Notes: generated from the sequence alone by a model not told the origin. 10,914 nt of DNA from Bacteroidales bacterium (GCA_017997855.1 JAGOEF010000036.1:1-10914), one strand, 5' to 3'; numbered from the stretch's first letter, positions 1-6,941 are shown. Translations and numbers: made by a program.

Positions 1-305
1 ATTCAGTCGTGGTTTCGGTTAACATTACAAATACGGGAAAAATTCCCGGTGACGAAGTGGTTCAGCTGTACCTGCACGATGAACTGGCTACGGTTGCGCG
101 TCCTGTAAAAGAACTAAAGGGATTCCGACGCATACACCTGTTGCCCGGCGAAACGCAGGAGGTCAGTTTTGTGATACCATCCGAAATGCTCGCGATGTAC
201 GATGCATCAATGAAAAAGACCATTGAACCCGGCAGGTTCAGTGTTATGATTGGGGCTTCGTCGAAAGACATACGCCAGCGTACATATCTCGAAGTTGTGG
301 AATGA
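1..305 (+). CDS. Glycoside hydrolase family 3, C-terminal fragment (fibronectin III-like domain)
   Basis: This is the 3' end of a gene that begins left of the window; the reading frame is open from base 3 and stops with TGA at 303-305. The visible ~100 residues match the Fn3-like domain that closes many bacterial GH3 beta-glucosidases and xylosidases: an NTG...GDEVVQLY strand motif, then RPVKELKGF, then L(L)PGE followed by a V-F strand, and a final EPG.F.V.IG turn. This domain is a C-terminal beta-sandwich, and the catalytic (beta/alpha)8 and alpha/beta-sandwich domains would lie upstream and outside the window. The substrate therefore cannot be judged here. A GH29 fucosidase begins 28 bp downstream on the same strand, so the two are probably co-transcribed and act on the same fucose-containing glycan. 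Family assignment is firm; specificity is unknown. Confidence 0.9.
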   Translation, partial: SVVVSVNITNTGKIPGDEVVQLYLHDELATVARPVKELKGFRRIHLLPGETQEVSFVIPSEMLAMYDASMKKTIEPGRFSVMIGASSKDIRQRTYLEVVE

Positions 306-333
306 AATTGTTAATGCCAATAAACTTGCAACG

Positions 334-1764
334 ATGAAAACGAATTTTTTTACAGCCTGTTTGATTACCCTGTTCAGTGTTTCGCAAATTGTTGTAGCAC
401 AGGAAGCCGGAATGCCATACGTAAAACCTTCCGATCCGTTGGTATGTGCTAAATTAGACGAATGGCACGATTGGAAATTCGGTGTGATTATTCATTGGGG
501 GCCTTACAGCGAATGGGGTGTGGTCGAAAGCTGGAGCTTATGCCCCGAAGATGAAGACTGGTGTGTGCGCCGTGGTCCTTATGCCACCGATTACAATCAA
601 TACGTTAAGGAATACGAAAACATCAGGCATAGTTTTAATCCGGTGAAATTCGATCCTGAAAAATGGGCTAAGGCATGCAGTGGTGCCGGAATGAAATACT
701 TGGTCTTTACCACAAAACACCATGACGGATTTTGCATGTTCGATTCAAAATACACCGATTACAAAATTACCGACACGGAAAGCGTGTTCTCGTCGAATCC
801 CAAAAGCAATGTCGTTAAAGAAGTTTTTGATGCATTCAGGCTGGAAGGAATGGCTATTGGTGCCTACTTCAGCAAGCCCGACTGGCATTGCGACGACTAT
901 TGGTGGCCGTATTTTCCGGTATTCGACCGCAATGTGAATTACAATCCCGAGAAATATCCCGAACGATGGGCCCGTTACAAGCAATTTACCTACAATCAGA
1001 TTGAAGAGCTGATGACCGGTTATGGAAACATTGATATTCTATGGCTCGATGGTGGTTGGGTGCGTCCTGCCATGGCAATTACCGAGGAATCGAAACCCTG
1101 GCTGGGCCGGAGGCAATGGGTACAGGATGTTGATATGCCTGAAATTGCTGCAATGGCGCGTAAAAACCAACCCGGAATCATTGTGGTCGATCGCAGTGTA
1201 CATGGCCCTTATGAGGATTACCGGACTCCGGAACAGCAAATACCTGAAGTGATTCCCGATTATCCATGGGAAAGTTGCATAACCCTGTGCGATAACTGGT
1301 ACTCTACAGGACCTTCGGAACGTTATAAACCGGCAAACTGGGCAATACATACCCTGATACGTATTGTTGCAAAAGGAGGAAATTTCTTGCTGGGTATCGG
1401 TCCTGATAAAACCGGTGATTTAACTCCGGAAGTGTATCAGCGGCTGGATGAAATAGGCGCTTGGATGGAAATTAATTCTGAAGCCATTTACGAAACCAAA
1501 CCACTTGCTCCGTATCAATCAGGTAAGTTTTGCTTTACACAGTCGAAAGACGGGAAAACGAGGTATGCTTTCTATCTGTTTGACGAAAACGAAACACTTC
1601 CGGCCAGTCTATTGTTGCCGGCAGAGGTTTTTAGCAATGTAAAGACGGTCAGATTTTTAGGTCAATCAAACGCTGTCAGGATTTCGCTAAAAGATGGAAA
1701 ACCAGAACTCAATATTCCAAATAATTTGAGAACGGCAAAACATGCATTGGTAATTAAGTTCTAG
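334..1764 (+). CDS. Secreted alpha-L-fucosidase, glycoside hydrolase family 29
   Basis: A 476-residue enzyme expected to remove terminal L-fucose from glycans by a retaining mechanism. The start at 334 is chosen because it opens directly onto a signal peptide (short basic MKTN, a hydrophobic stretch, then VVA|QE at about residue 22) and clears the upstream GH3 stop; the frame is open back to 250, but that would overlap GH3. Active-site landmarks follow the GH29 order known from Thermotoga fucosidase: His54 in IHWGPYSEWG, the pair His129-His130 in TTKHHDGF, the nucleophile Asp239 in ILWLDGGW with Trp237 two residues earlier, Arg287 in VVDRSVHG, and Glu300 in TPEQQ as the likely acid/base, at nearly the spacing seen in Thermotoga. 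About 100 C-terminal residues form the usual beta-rich domain. Family and secretion are confident; linkage preference and the acid/base assignment are inference. Confidence 0.94.
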   Translation: MKTNFFTACLITLFSVSQIVVAQEAGMPYVKPSDPLVCAKLDEWHDWKFGVIIHWGPYSEWGVVESWSLCPEDEDWCVRRGPYATDYNQYVKEYENIRHSFNPVKFDPEKWAKACSGAGMKYLVFTTKHHDGFCMFDSKYTDYKITDTESVFSSNPKSNVVKEVFDAFRLEGMAIGAYFSKPDWHCDDYWWPYFPVFDRNVNYNPEKYPERWARYKQFTYNQIEELMTGYGNIDILWLDGGWVRPAMAITEESKPWLGRRQWVQDVDMPEIAAMARKNQPGIIVVDRSVHGPYEDYRTPEQQIPEVIPDYPWESCITLCDNWYSTGPSERYKPANWAIHTLIRIVAKGGNFLLGIGPDKTGDLTPEVYQRLDEIGAWMEINSEAIYETKPLAPYQSGKFCFTQSKDGKTRYAFYLFDENETLPASLLLPAEVFSNVKTVRFLGQSNAVRISLKDGKPELNIPNNLRTAKHALVIKF

Positions 1765-1788
1765 CAGTAACAAGCAAGCGCGTTATAT

Positions 1789-2136
1789 TTATTTCGTTTC
1801 ATTAGTTTCCAATACCCTGAATTCCACCATTTGTCCGATGAGGTCATAGGGTAGGGCTTTATCGAGTGGAAATTGAACAGACCCTTTTCCATGTTTATAG
1901 CTGGCCAGTTCCTGTGCAAATTCGGCATGGGCATTGGGTGTTGCATAGAAGCCAATATGATTTTTGAAAGCGGCAAAATAAACCAATGGTCTGCCTTTCA
2001 ACTTATAGGATGGCATACCGTAAGCCATGTTTTCGACTGCGTCGGGGGCTGCCTCCTGAATTATTTTTCGGATTGTTTTTAGCTTTTCGCTTATTTCCTC
2101 AGGGAAACCGGCAATGTACAAGTCAACTTCATTCAT
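1789..2136 (-). CDS. DUF1801 (YdhG-like) domain protein
   Basis: A 115-residue cytoplasmic protein that fits the DUF1801 family along its whole length. It has an N-terminal helix with Y...FPEEISEKLKTIRKII, the family signature E.MAYGMPSYKLKGRPLVYFAAFKNHIGFY at about residues 35-65, and a C-terminal segment with GKGSVQFPLDKALPYDLI. Members of this family resemble the frataxin-fold protein YdhG of Bacillus, which has been called an iron chaperone, but for most members the role is not established. It is convergent with the fucosidase, with only 24 bp between the stop codons and no obvious hairpin there. The start ATG at 2136 gives the standard N-terminus. The 82-bp gap behind the transporter subunit leaves open whether it is read from the same transcript. 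Confidence 0.85.
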   Translation of the reverse strand: MNEVDLYIAGFPEEISEKLKTIRKIIQEAAPDAVENMAYGMPSYKLKGRPLVYFAAFKNHIGFYATPNAHAEFAQELASYKHGKGSVQFPLDKALPYDLIGQMVEFRVLETNETK

Positions 2137-2218
2137 CGGATTTTTATAAAAGTGATGTAATCAATTCATACCTCGCAACCATAAGCGTATTTTGGCTACT
2201 CGTATTGTAAAATATCAC

Positions 2219-2362
2219 TCAGCGTGGTTGCCCGTCGTTATCGGTGTAGGAATCGGGCTCATCCTTGGGTTTGGTTCTCAGCACCTTAATGAAAAAATAT
2301 CCGGTAACCGCAGTGATGCCCACAATTGCGCTAAGCATGAGAATTAATGCCGAAGTATTCAT
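2219..2362 (-). CDS. MetS-type small subunit of NSS transporter (47 aa)
   Basis: A 47-residue, single-span membrane protein. It starts with ATG at 2362-2360, sharing one base with the TAA stop of the transporter (TAATG), so translation is probably coupled. An almost uncharged segment of about 25 residues (positions 3-25, starting TSALILMLSAIVGITAV) forms one membrane helix. It is followed by a basic stretch (KVLRTKPK) and an acidic, hydrophilic tail ending at TGA 2221-2219. In Corynebacterium glutamicum the NSS methionine/alanine importer MetP needs a small one-helix partner, MetS, encoded just downstream. Size, topology and position here match that arrangement. Assignment rests on this architecture rather than on sequence similarity I can measure. 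The high G/C third positions and the uninterrupted frame argue that it is real. Confidence 0.8.
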   Translation of the reverse strand: MNTSALILMLSAIVGITAVTGYFFIKVLRTKPKDEPDSYTDNDGQPR

Positions 2363-4026
2363 TATATTGTCCCTTCCCTTTTATGTTTATAATACGCTTT
2401 TCTTACAATCAGCGAAATACCAACGAACAAAGCCACCAGAAGTAATCGTGACAAATTTGTCAATAATATTCTGTACTTGATGTCGGCAATTAGCCCCGGA
2501 TCAGTAGCTGAAGCCAGTTGCTCCTTTAACCCGCTGTTCATGAGTTTCCCTACAACACTGCCGTGATCGAAAATCCATCCCTGACCCTGAAACAATCCAT
2601 GGAACGCGGCAGCCCAGTCGTTACCGACAGGTGTGAAAACAGCCCCGAGAAAGACGATAATGAGCAACACAGGGGTAACCCACATGATAAGAAATCTGAA
2701 AATCCGGCTGACTCGTATATCAGCCCCCGTATTTATTTCTTCCCAACCTTTTTTAATGCCAAAAAACCACGCGAATAACACCGCCTCGAAGGCGGCAAAA
2801 ACAAACAGGGCAAACGAACCGGTCCAGTAATCGTATTCGTCGAAAACTCCCTGATTGAAGAATAATATGGTGGGTAAGCCAAGTATGAGGATAATGCCTC
2901 CAAAAGCAAGTGCAGTTTTTCGGCGCGACCATTTGAATTCATCTTCGAGGAAACCCTGCACCGGAGTCCCCATAGCCAGCGAAGAGGTTATTCCGGCAAA
3001 GAATAGCAGCCCGAACCACATCACTCCGGCAACGGCACCAATTACATGACCCCATTGCGAAAACAGGTAGGGGATGGTTTTAAAACCAAGTCCAAGTCCT
3101 CCCATGGCAGCCAGTTCTTTTACCCTGTCAATACCCAGATACCCTACGGCAATGGGAATAATGATGGCTCCACCGAGTACCACTTCAACAAATTCGTTCA
3201 TCCAGCCTGCCGACATGGCGTTAAGGGCTATATCGTCTTTTCGTTTCAGGTACGAAGAGTAGGCATGAATTGACCCCATCCCCAGCGACAGGGTAAAAAA
3301 TATCTGACTGGCTGCAGCAAACCAGACTTTTGGGTTGTAAATTGAATCGAAATGGGGTGTCCATAAGAAATTCAGCCCTACACTGCTGTCGTAAACGGCA
3401 CCATCGACACCCGATTTTAGGGTTACAGCACGAATAGCCAGAATAATTCCAAACAAAATCAGCAGCGGCATTCCTATTTTAGCCACTTTCTCAACTCCGC
3501 CGCTAAGCCCTTTGCTGAGTATGTACACATTTATTCCTAAGCAAATCAGAAAAAAGACAATGGGTTCAAACGGAATCAGCGTGGTTTTTCCGATGGATAC
3601 ATAATCGCTGAACAGTTGCACTACCTGATGTTGGTTCATGCCGTTGAAGGTTCCTGTGGCACTGTGAAATATATATGCCAGTGTCCACGATTCCAGATAG
3701 CAATAATATGAGGCAATCCCAATATTACAGAAAAGGCCAAACACCCCTACATATTTCCACATGCGCCTTCGATCCATGCTTTGCATCATCAGCGGGGTAC
3801 TGTGAAAACCACGGCTTCCACCATACCTGCCAATGCTCCATTCAATAAAAAGCAGGGGTAATCCCAGTATTAAAAAGCTTACGAGGTAGGGAATAATAAA
3901 GGCTCCACCACCGTTTTGTATTGCCTGCACCGGAAATCTGAGAAAATTACCAAAGCCGACAGCATTGCCTGCCATGGCAAGAATGAGTCCGATACGACTG
4001 CCCCAAGCCTGATTTGTCTGATTCAT
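2362..4026 (-). CDS. LeuT-like sodium:amino acid symporter (NSS/SNF family)
   Basis: A 554-residue inner-membrane transporter with about 12 helices that couples Na+ influx to amino-acid uptake. TM1 (GNAVGFGNFLRFP, residues 20-32) is almost identical to LeuT and falls at the same numbering, giving the Na+/substrate ligands Gly20, Asn21, Ala22, Val23 and Asn27 and the gate residue Arg30. Tyr108 aligns with LeuT Tyr108. TM6 has FFTLSLGMG (Phe244, Thr245, Ser247). Asn277 and Glu281 match LeuT Asn286 and Glu290; the latter marks chloride-independent members. TM8 carries FAGITSSLAM, with Ala344, Thr347 and Ser348 for Na2. Two side-chain-pocket positions differ from LeuT: Met250 for Phe259 and Met352 for Ile359. 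It is longer than LeuT (about 519), mostly in the loop before the last helix. A one-helix subunit gene overlaps its stop. Substrate is inferred to be a hydrophobic amino acid. Confidence 0.93.
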   Translation of the reverse strand: MNQTNQAWGSRIGLILAMAGNAVGFGNFLRFPVQAIQNGGGAFIIPYLVSFLILGLPLLFIEWSIGRYGGSRGFHSTPLMMQSMDRRRMWKYVGVFGLFCNIGIASYYCYLESWTLAYIFHSATGTFNGMNQHQVVQLFSDYVSIGKTTLIPFEPIVFFLICLGINVYILSKGLSGGVEKVAKIGMPLLILFGIILAIRAVTLKSGVDGAVYDSSVGLNFLWTPHFDSIYNPKVWFAAASQIFFTLSLGMGSIHAYSSYLKRKDDIALNAMSAGWMNEFVEVVLGGAIIIPIAVGYLGIDRVKELAAMGGLGLGFKTIPYLFSQWGHVIGAVAGVMWFGLLFFAGITSSLAMGTPVQGFLEDEFKWSRRKTALAFGGIILILGLPTILFFNQGVFDEYDYWTGSFALFVFAAFEAVLFAWFFGIKKGWEEINTGADIRVSRIFRFLIMWVTPVLLIIVFLGAVFTPVGNDWAAAFHGLFQGQGWIFDHGSVVGKLMNSGLKEQLASATDPGLIADIKYRILLTNLSRLLLVALFVGISLIVRKAYYKHKREGTI

Positions 4027-4443
4027 AAGCGCGTAATATTTTTGTATCCGAAACCCTGTGCGTTATGTAACTTGAAGATATGTATGTGATTAGTTGATTC
4101 CAATGTGTGGTTTTCTAGGTGAAAAATCGCGATTATTTTTGCTTAATATCCTACATCAATTCTCATTCTAATCATTATTCTGCGGCCCATTTTTCACTTT
4201 TAAGTGCCGACAGTTAGACCATAAAAGTAAAGTTTTCAGTTATTAAAACAAAAATATTCTGCCATAAAAATGATACATTGATTCAACTACATTCTGTATA
4301 GTTTCATTTGCAGACTGATAATGCCCGGCTATTACTTTAGCAATGGACTATTTATTATTCGCGGAGTTCTAAAGGTCTTTATTTTCGTGAATGTGCAAAG
4401 CGTATTTTTCTGACTATGTTGGTTTAGGTCAATCTGCAGCTGC
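4027..4443. other. 417-bp AT-rich intergenic region upstream of the transporter
   Basis: No credible coding sequence is visible on either strand. Because the genes on both sides run on the minus strand, this stretch must contain the end of the 4444-4935 transcript and the promoter and leader of the transporter. It holds a match to TAnnTTTG on the minus strand (4256-4249) and a perfect 10-bp palindrome AATCGCGATT (4125-4134) inside a longer A-rich/T-rich flank. I see no classical hairpin-plus-T-tract terminator, no recognisable riboswitch core and no tRNA. Confidence 0.6.
4249..4256 (-). promoter_or_regulatory. Possible -7 element for the transporter gene
   Basis: Reads TATTTTTG on the minus strand, an exact fit to the Bacteroidota -7 consensus TAnnTTTG. 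It lies about 220 bp before the transporter start, so it would give a long leader. No TTTG/TTG at the usual ~20-bp spacing is visible upstream. In AT-rich DNA such a match is expected by chance fairly often, so this is only a candidate. Confidence 0.25.
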
Positions 4444-4935
4444 CTAATGCGAAAGGCTTACCCACAATGGGACAAAAACAGCTACAATTATTGCCACGCT
4501 TATCTGGCGGTAATAGTTCATGGCTGCAAGGCCGCAAAGAATCAGCAGGTCGCTGTTGTGGTTTGAATTCACGCTCCCTTTCGAGGATGAACCGGTATAT
4601 TGAATCAGGGTGTCTTTGCCGGCTATTTGCCAACGGGTACCCCAAAAATTTTCGTATTTCCACTCGAAACTTTCTTCCTGAAGTTTGATGTGTGCTTTGT
4701 TCATCCACGAGTTGTAGGTGATTTCGCCTAAGCATGTGGTACCGCTTGCATCGCTTATTGTTGTGTGTTGTTTGAAGAATCCCCGGGTGCGAAAACGGTA
4801 TTCCACGCCATTGAGAACTGCGGTGGCTGTCTGCGAAAAACTTTTGTCGTTGAAATTGCCTGCTTCTGCATTATCTGAAAAAAGAATGCATTTTGCTGAA
4901 AAGAAACCTTTTTTCCATTGGTATTTTTTTTCCAT
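4444..4935 (-). CDS. Unrecognised protein with beta-rich domain and C-terminal membrane anchor
   Basis: A 163-residue protein I cannot place with confidence. Residues 1-115 alternate short hydrophobic/aromatic strands with turns (KKGFFSAKCILF, YRFRTRGFFKQHTTI, CLGEITYNSWMNKAHIKL, FEWKYENFWGTRWQI). This pattern suggests a small beta-barrel, loosely reminiscent of LURP-one/Tubby-like folds, though that is only an impression. A Ser/Asn-rich linker (115-127) leads to two hydrophobic segments (about 129-140 and 145-161) that probably hold the protein in the inner membrane. There is no N-terminal signal peptide, so the domain is likely cytoplasmic. It lies 54 bp downstream of the four-helix protein gene and is probably the last gene of that group. 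Start ATG 4935 is the first in frame; no Shine-Dalgarno sequence is seen, as is usual in this phylum. Confidence 0.75.
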   Translation of the reverse strand: MEKKYQWKKGFFSAKCILFSDNAEAGNFNDKSFSQTATAVLNGVEYRFRTRGFFKQHTTISDASGTTCLGEITYNSWMNKAHIKLQEESFEWKYENFWGTRWQIAGKDTLIQYTGSSSKGSVNSNHNSDLLILCGLAAMNYYRQISVAIIVAVFVPLWVSLSH

Positions 4936-4989
4936 GCTTAATTAATAAGGTAAAAATTAATTACATATTTGTTGTTCAACCGGGTGTAA

Positions 4990-5376
4990 TCAAGCTTTTA
5001 TTTTATTGTTACGTTGGTGCATCGACATTGCGCATGAGCAATACCCGTGGGTAATCATGCAATTTCCGCCCCAAATGGTGAATAATCCCCAGAACAGGGG
5101 TAAATCGAGAATTTCGAGCCATCCCGGTGCTGTTTCGAGGAAAGGGATCCGACACAAGCCATACACCGTGGCCATACAACCGGCCACAATGGCAATATGT
5201 CCAACGATAACCGTCAGGTTGCGGTAGCTTGTCCATCCGATTTTCCATCCCCAAAGAATGAACAATATACCAATGCCGATGCCAACAAAACGGACGGGTT
5301 CGAATTGAACGATTATCTGAACGGTACTGAGAATTAACACGCTGAGGCCGATGTAGAATGTGATTCTTGCTTTCAT
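4990..5376 (-). CDS. Small four-helix membrane protein with Cys/His/Met-rich C-terminus
   Basis: A 128-residue integral membrane protein of unknown function. Four hydrophobic spans are visible at about residues 5-24, 28-47, 53-75 and 88-106. The first begins right after MKAR and has no cleavage site, so it should stay as a helix. The feature that stands out is the tail after helix 4: Cys106, Met107, His110, Cys113, Cys115, Met117, Met119 and His120 within 15 residues (CMITHGYCSCAMSMH). With Cys67, Cys75 and His60 in or next to helix 3, this could bind a metal or a haem-like group or form disulfides, but no known motif is matched. It sits 63 bp downstream of the YiiX-domain gene and 54 bp upstream of the anchored protein gene, all on the minus strand. 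A candidate -7 element lies just before its start. Confidence 0.8.
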   Translation of the reverse strand: MKARITFYIGLSVLILSTVQIIVQFEPVRFVGIGIGILFILWGWKIGWTSYRNLTVIVGHIAIVAGCMATVYGLCRIPFLETAPGWLEILDLPLFWGLFTIWGGNCMITHGYCSCAMSMHQRNNKIKA

Positions 5377-5395
5377 ACTGGTGGTTTTGTTGTTG

Positions 5396-5403
5396 CAAAT
5401 GTA
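5396..5403 (-). promoter_or_regulatory. Candidate -7 promoter element before the four-helix protein gene
   Basis: TACATTTG on the minus strand fits TAnnTTTG exactly and ends 19 bases before the ATG at 5376, inside the 63-bp gap after the YiiX-domain gene. If real, it allows expression independent of that gene with a very short leader. No clear -33 TTTG is found at standard spacing. Confidence 0.35.
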
Positions 5404-5439
5404 TGAAAATTGAGAAACACTATCCGAGAATTCGAAAGC

Positions 5440-6741
5440 CTAAAACAATTTATGTCGTTGTAGGGTATTGCAAAAATCGCCGTACACTTTGTTCTTTTCT
5501 TTCAGGCTTGCATCATAAAACAACACGAAGCTAAAGGCTGCATCGGGAGAACCGTGTTGGAGGCAAAACTGTCTTACAAAATCGGTAGGGTAGTAAAAGA
5601 ATTTTCCTTCGTAGCTGTTTTCGATGAAACTGAGGCCTTTTTTATCCGGTGTTTCGCAATACGATTTAAAAACCAGCTCGCTGCAAACCAGGGCATCATC
5701 GGTGCCGAAATCGAAAAGGAAGTCGTAGGGTTTCCCGTAGTGCGAGAATGCAATGAGCAGCGAACGGAATATTTCTTCCCTGGGAAGCCGGGGTCGGAGG
5801 GCTGCAAAATAATCGACACGGGCAATATGATCGAGCGGATTGATAACAACACCTTCGCCAATGGCTTCGATAATCAGCGGTTTGCGTTTTTGCATACAGC
5901 GGTAAATTTCGCCGTAGTTTTCGCGGATATAGTCGGAGGCTTTTTGGTTTCCCAACATTTCGATTCCTGCGAAGTACTGGTCTATTTGTTCGGTGCTGCC
6001 CAGATAGATTCCCGAGTGGGTCCAGAATCCGGCAATCCCGATATTCGATACCTGAAGGTCGTTTCGTTTAATCAGAATATCTCCCGGATACAAGGCCACT
6101 GTAATGCTTTCGAGTTCTTTGCCTCCAATGTATTTTTGTTTACGAAAGCTTAGGTCGATATCGGAAAAGGCGTTGCAAACGGCTTTTTGCAAGGGTTTGC
6201 GGAAGCGTTTGCGCAACACGCCGGAATTATCCGGTTTCACCGGTTCTCCGGCCTGTATTTTGGTAAACCTGAAGTCTTTTTTTGTGCTACCGCGGTGCAA
6301 TACAAAAGTGGAATTTTCCGATTGCACATACAATATCTGGTTATCGCGGTCGAGGCGCATTGCCACAATGGCACTGTCGGTGAGCCCATAAGTGCTGTCG
6401 AGCCTCACAAAGCGACGGTCGCGCAACATATATACATAGTTTGATGCGGTGCCGAGCAGAATACAGTGGCGGTCGAGCGGCAACAGGCAGGTGTAACTGA
6501 TTCCGGATGGCAGGTGCAGTCGCTGACTTATGTCGAGGGTTTTGTTGGGTTTTAGTTTGCTGATACTGTCGCAGTCGTTACCATAAACGATCCAGGTGTT
6601 TCCTTCGGGGTCGGCTGCACTCAGACAGATATTTTTCGGTTGACTGATGAGAGTGTCTGATACAGGTGCCTGCCCATATAAAAAAGAATTCAGGAAAATC
6701 GTGAAGAGCGTTAAAACTATTGATTTAAGAGCTAATTTCAT
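5440..6741 (-). CDS. Exported protein: partial beta-propeller region fused to YiiX/YebB-type permuted NlpC/P60 hydrolase
   Basis: A 433-residue protein with an N-terminal signal peptide (basic MKLALKS, hydrophobic to about residue 21, likely cleavage near YGQA). Residues 35-150 contain about three repeats of the kind 'D..G..W(I/L)...' and 'L..D.....LY' (for example ADPEGNTWIVYGND and RLDRDNQILYVQ), resembling two-component-regulator propeller blades but far too few for a closed propeller. Residues 215-410 resemble the circularly permuted papain-like YiiX/YebB family: YPGDILIKR, then catalytic His242 in FWTHSGIYLG, an acidic EAIGEGV segment (292-298), and catalytic Cys353 in ALVCSELVFKSY. This His-before-Cys order is the mark of the permuted NlpC/P60 fold, whose members are thought to cleave amide or ester bonds in lipids or peptides. 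The substrate is unknown. It probably acts in the periplasm or on the envelope, and is first in a three-gene group. Confidence 0.85.
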   Translation of the reverse strand: MKLALKSIVLTLFTIFLNSFLYGQAPVSDTLISQPKNICLSAADPEGNTWIVYGNDCDSISKLKPNKTLDISQRLHLPSGISYTCLLPLDRHCILLGTASNYVYMLRDRRFVRLDSTYGLTDSAIVAMRLDRDNQILYVQSENSTFVLHRGSTKKDFRFTKIQAGEPVKPDNSGVLRKRFRKPLQKAVCNAFSDIDLSFRKQKYIGGKELESITVALYPGDILIKRNDLQVSNIGIAGFWTHSGIYLGSTEQIDQYFAGIEMLGNQKASDYIRENYGEIYRCMQKRKPLIIEAIGEGVVINPLDHIARVDYFAALRPRLPREEIFRSLLIAFSHYGKPYDFLFDFGTDDALVCSELVFKSYCETPDKKGLSFIENSYEGKFFYYPTDFVRQFCLQHGSPDAAFSFVLFYDASLKEKNKVYGDFCNTLQRHKLF

Positions 6742-6768
6742 TATTTCGGTGTGTTTTGATACTCAGAT

Positions 6769-6816
6769 AATATTGCTATTTGTTTTCTAAAAACTGCAAT
6801 ATTCAATAAATATTGC
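6769..6816. repeat. Three AATATTGC sites upstream of the YiiX-domain gene
   Basis: AATATTGC occurs at 6769-6776 and 6809-6816, and its reverse complement GCAATATT at 6796-6803. The last two form an 8-bp inverted repeat with a 5-bp spacer; the first is a direct copy 40 bp (about four helical turns) from the third. They lie 28-75 bp before the start codon of the 5440-6741 gene. The placement suits a regulator-binding region, but the octamer is AT-rich, so chance cannot be excluded. Confidence 0.4.
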
Positions 6817-6941
6817 GGTAGCAGCTTTTAACTATCTGTAACTAAAAGAACAATCATTGCAATGTAATAGTATTATGATTATGAATGTTATGGTAGTACA
6901 GTATTATTTAATATAATATCGACTTCACCGGCTAATGAGAT

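Noticed and set aside
250..333. Longer N-terminus for the fucosidase starting at 250
   Set aside because: It would overlap the GH3 coding end by 56 bp and place 28 polar residues before an otherwise standard signal peptide.
4027..4443. Riboswitch (for example SAM-sensing) upstream of the amino-acid transporter
   Set aside because: I looked for conserved cores and paired stems on the minus strand and found none I could support.
5009..5398. 129-codon minus-strand frame overlapping the four-helix protein in another frame
   Set aside because: Its product is Arg/His/Pro-rich without a coherent fold, while the alternative frame gives four clean membrane helices.
5554..6153. 199-codon open frame on the plus strand inside the YiiX-domain gene
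   Set aside because: It is fully antisense to a gene with a signal peptide and clear catalytic motifs, has no recognisable domain, and its composition fits a shadow of the GC-rich third positions of the real frame.
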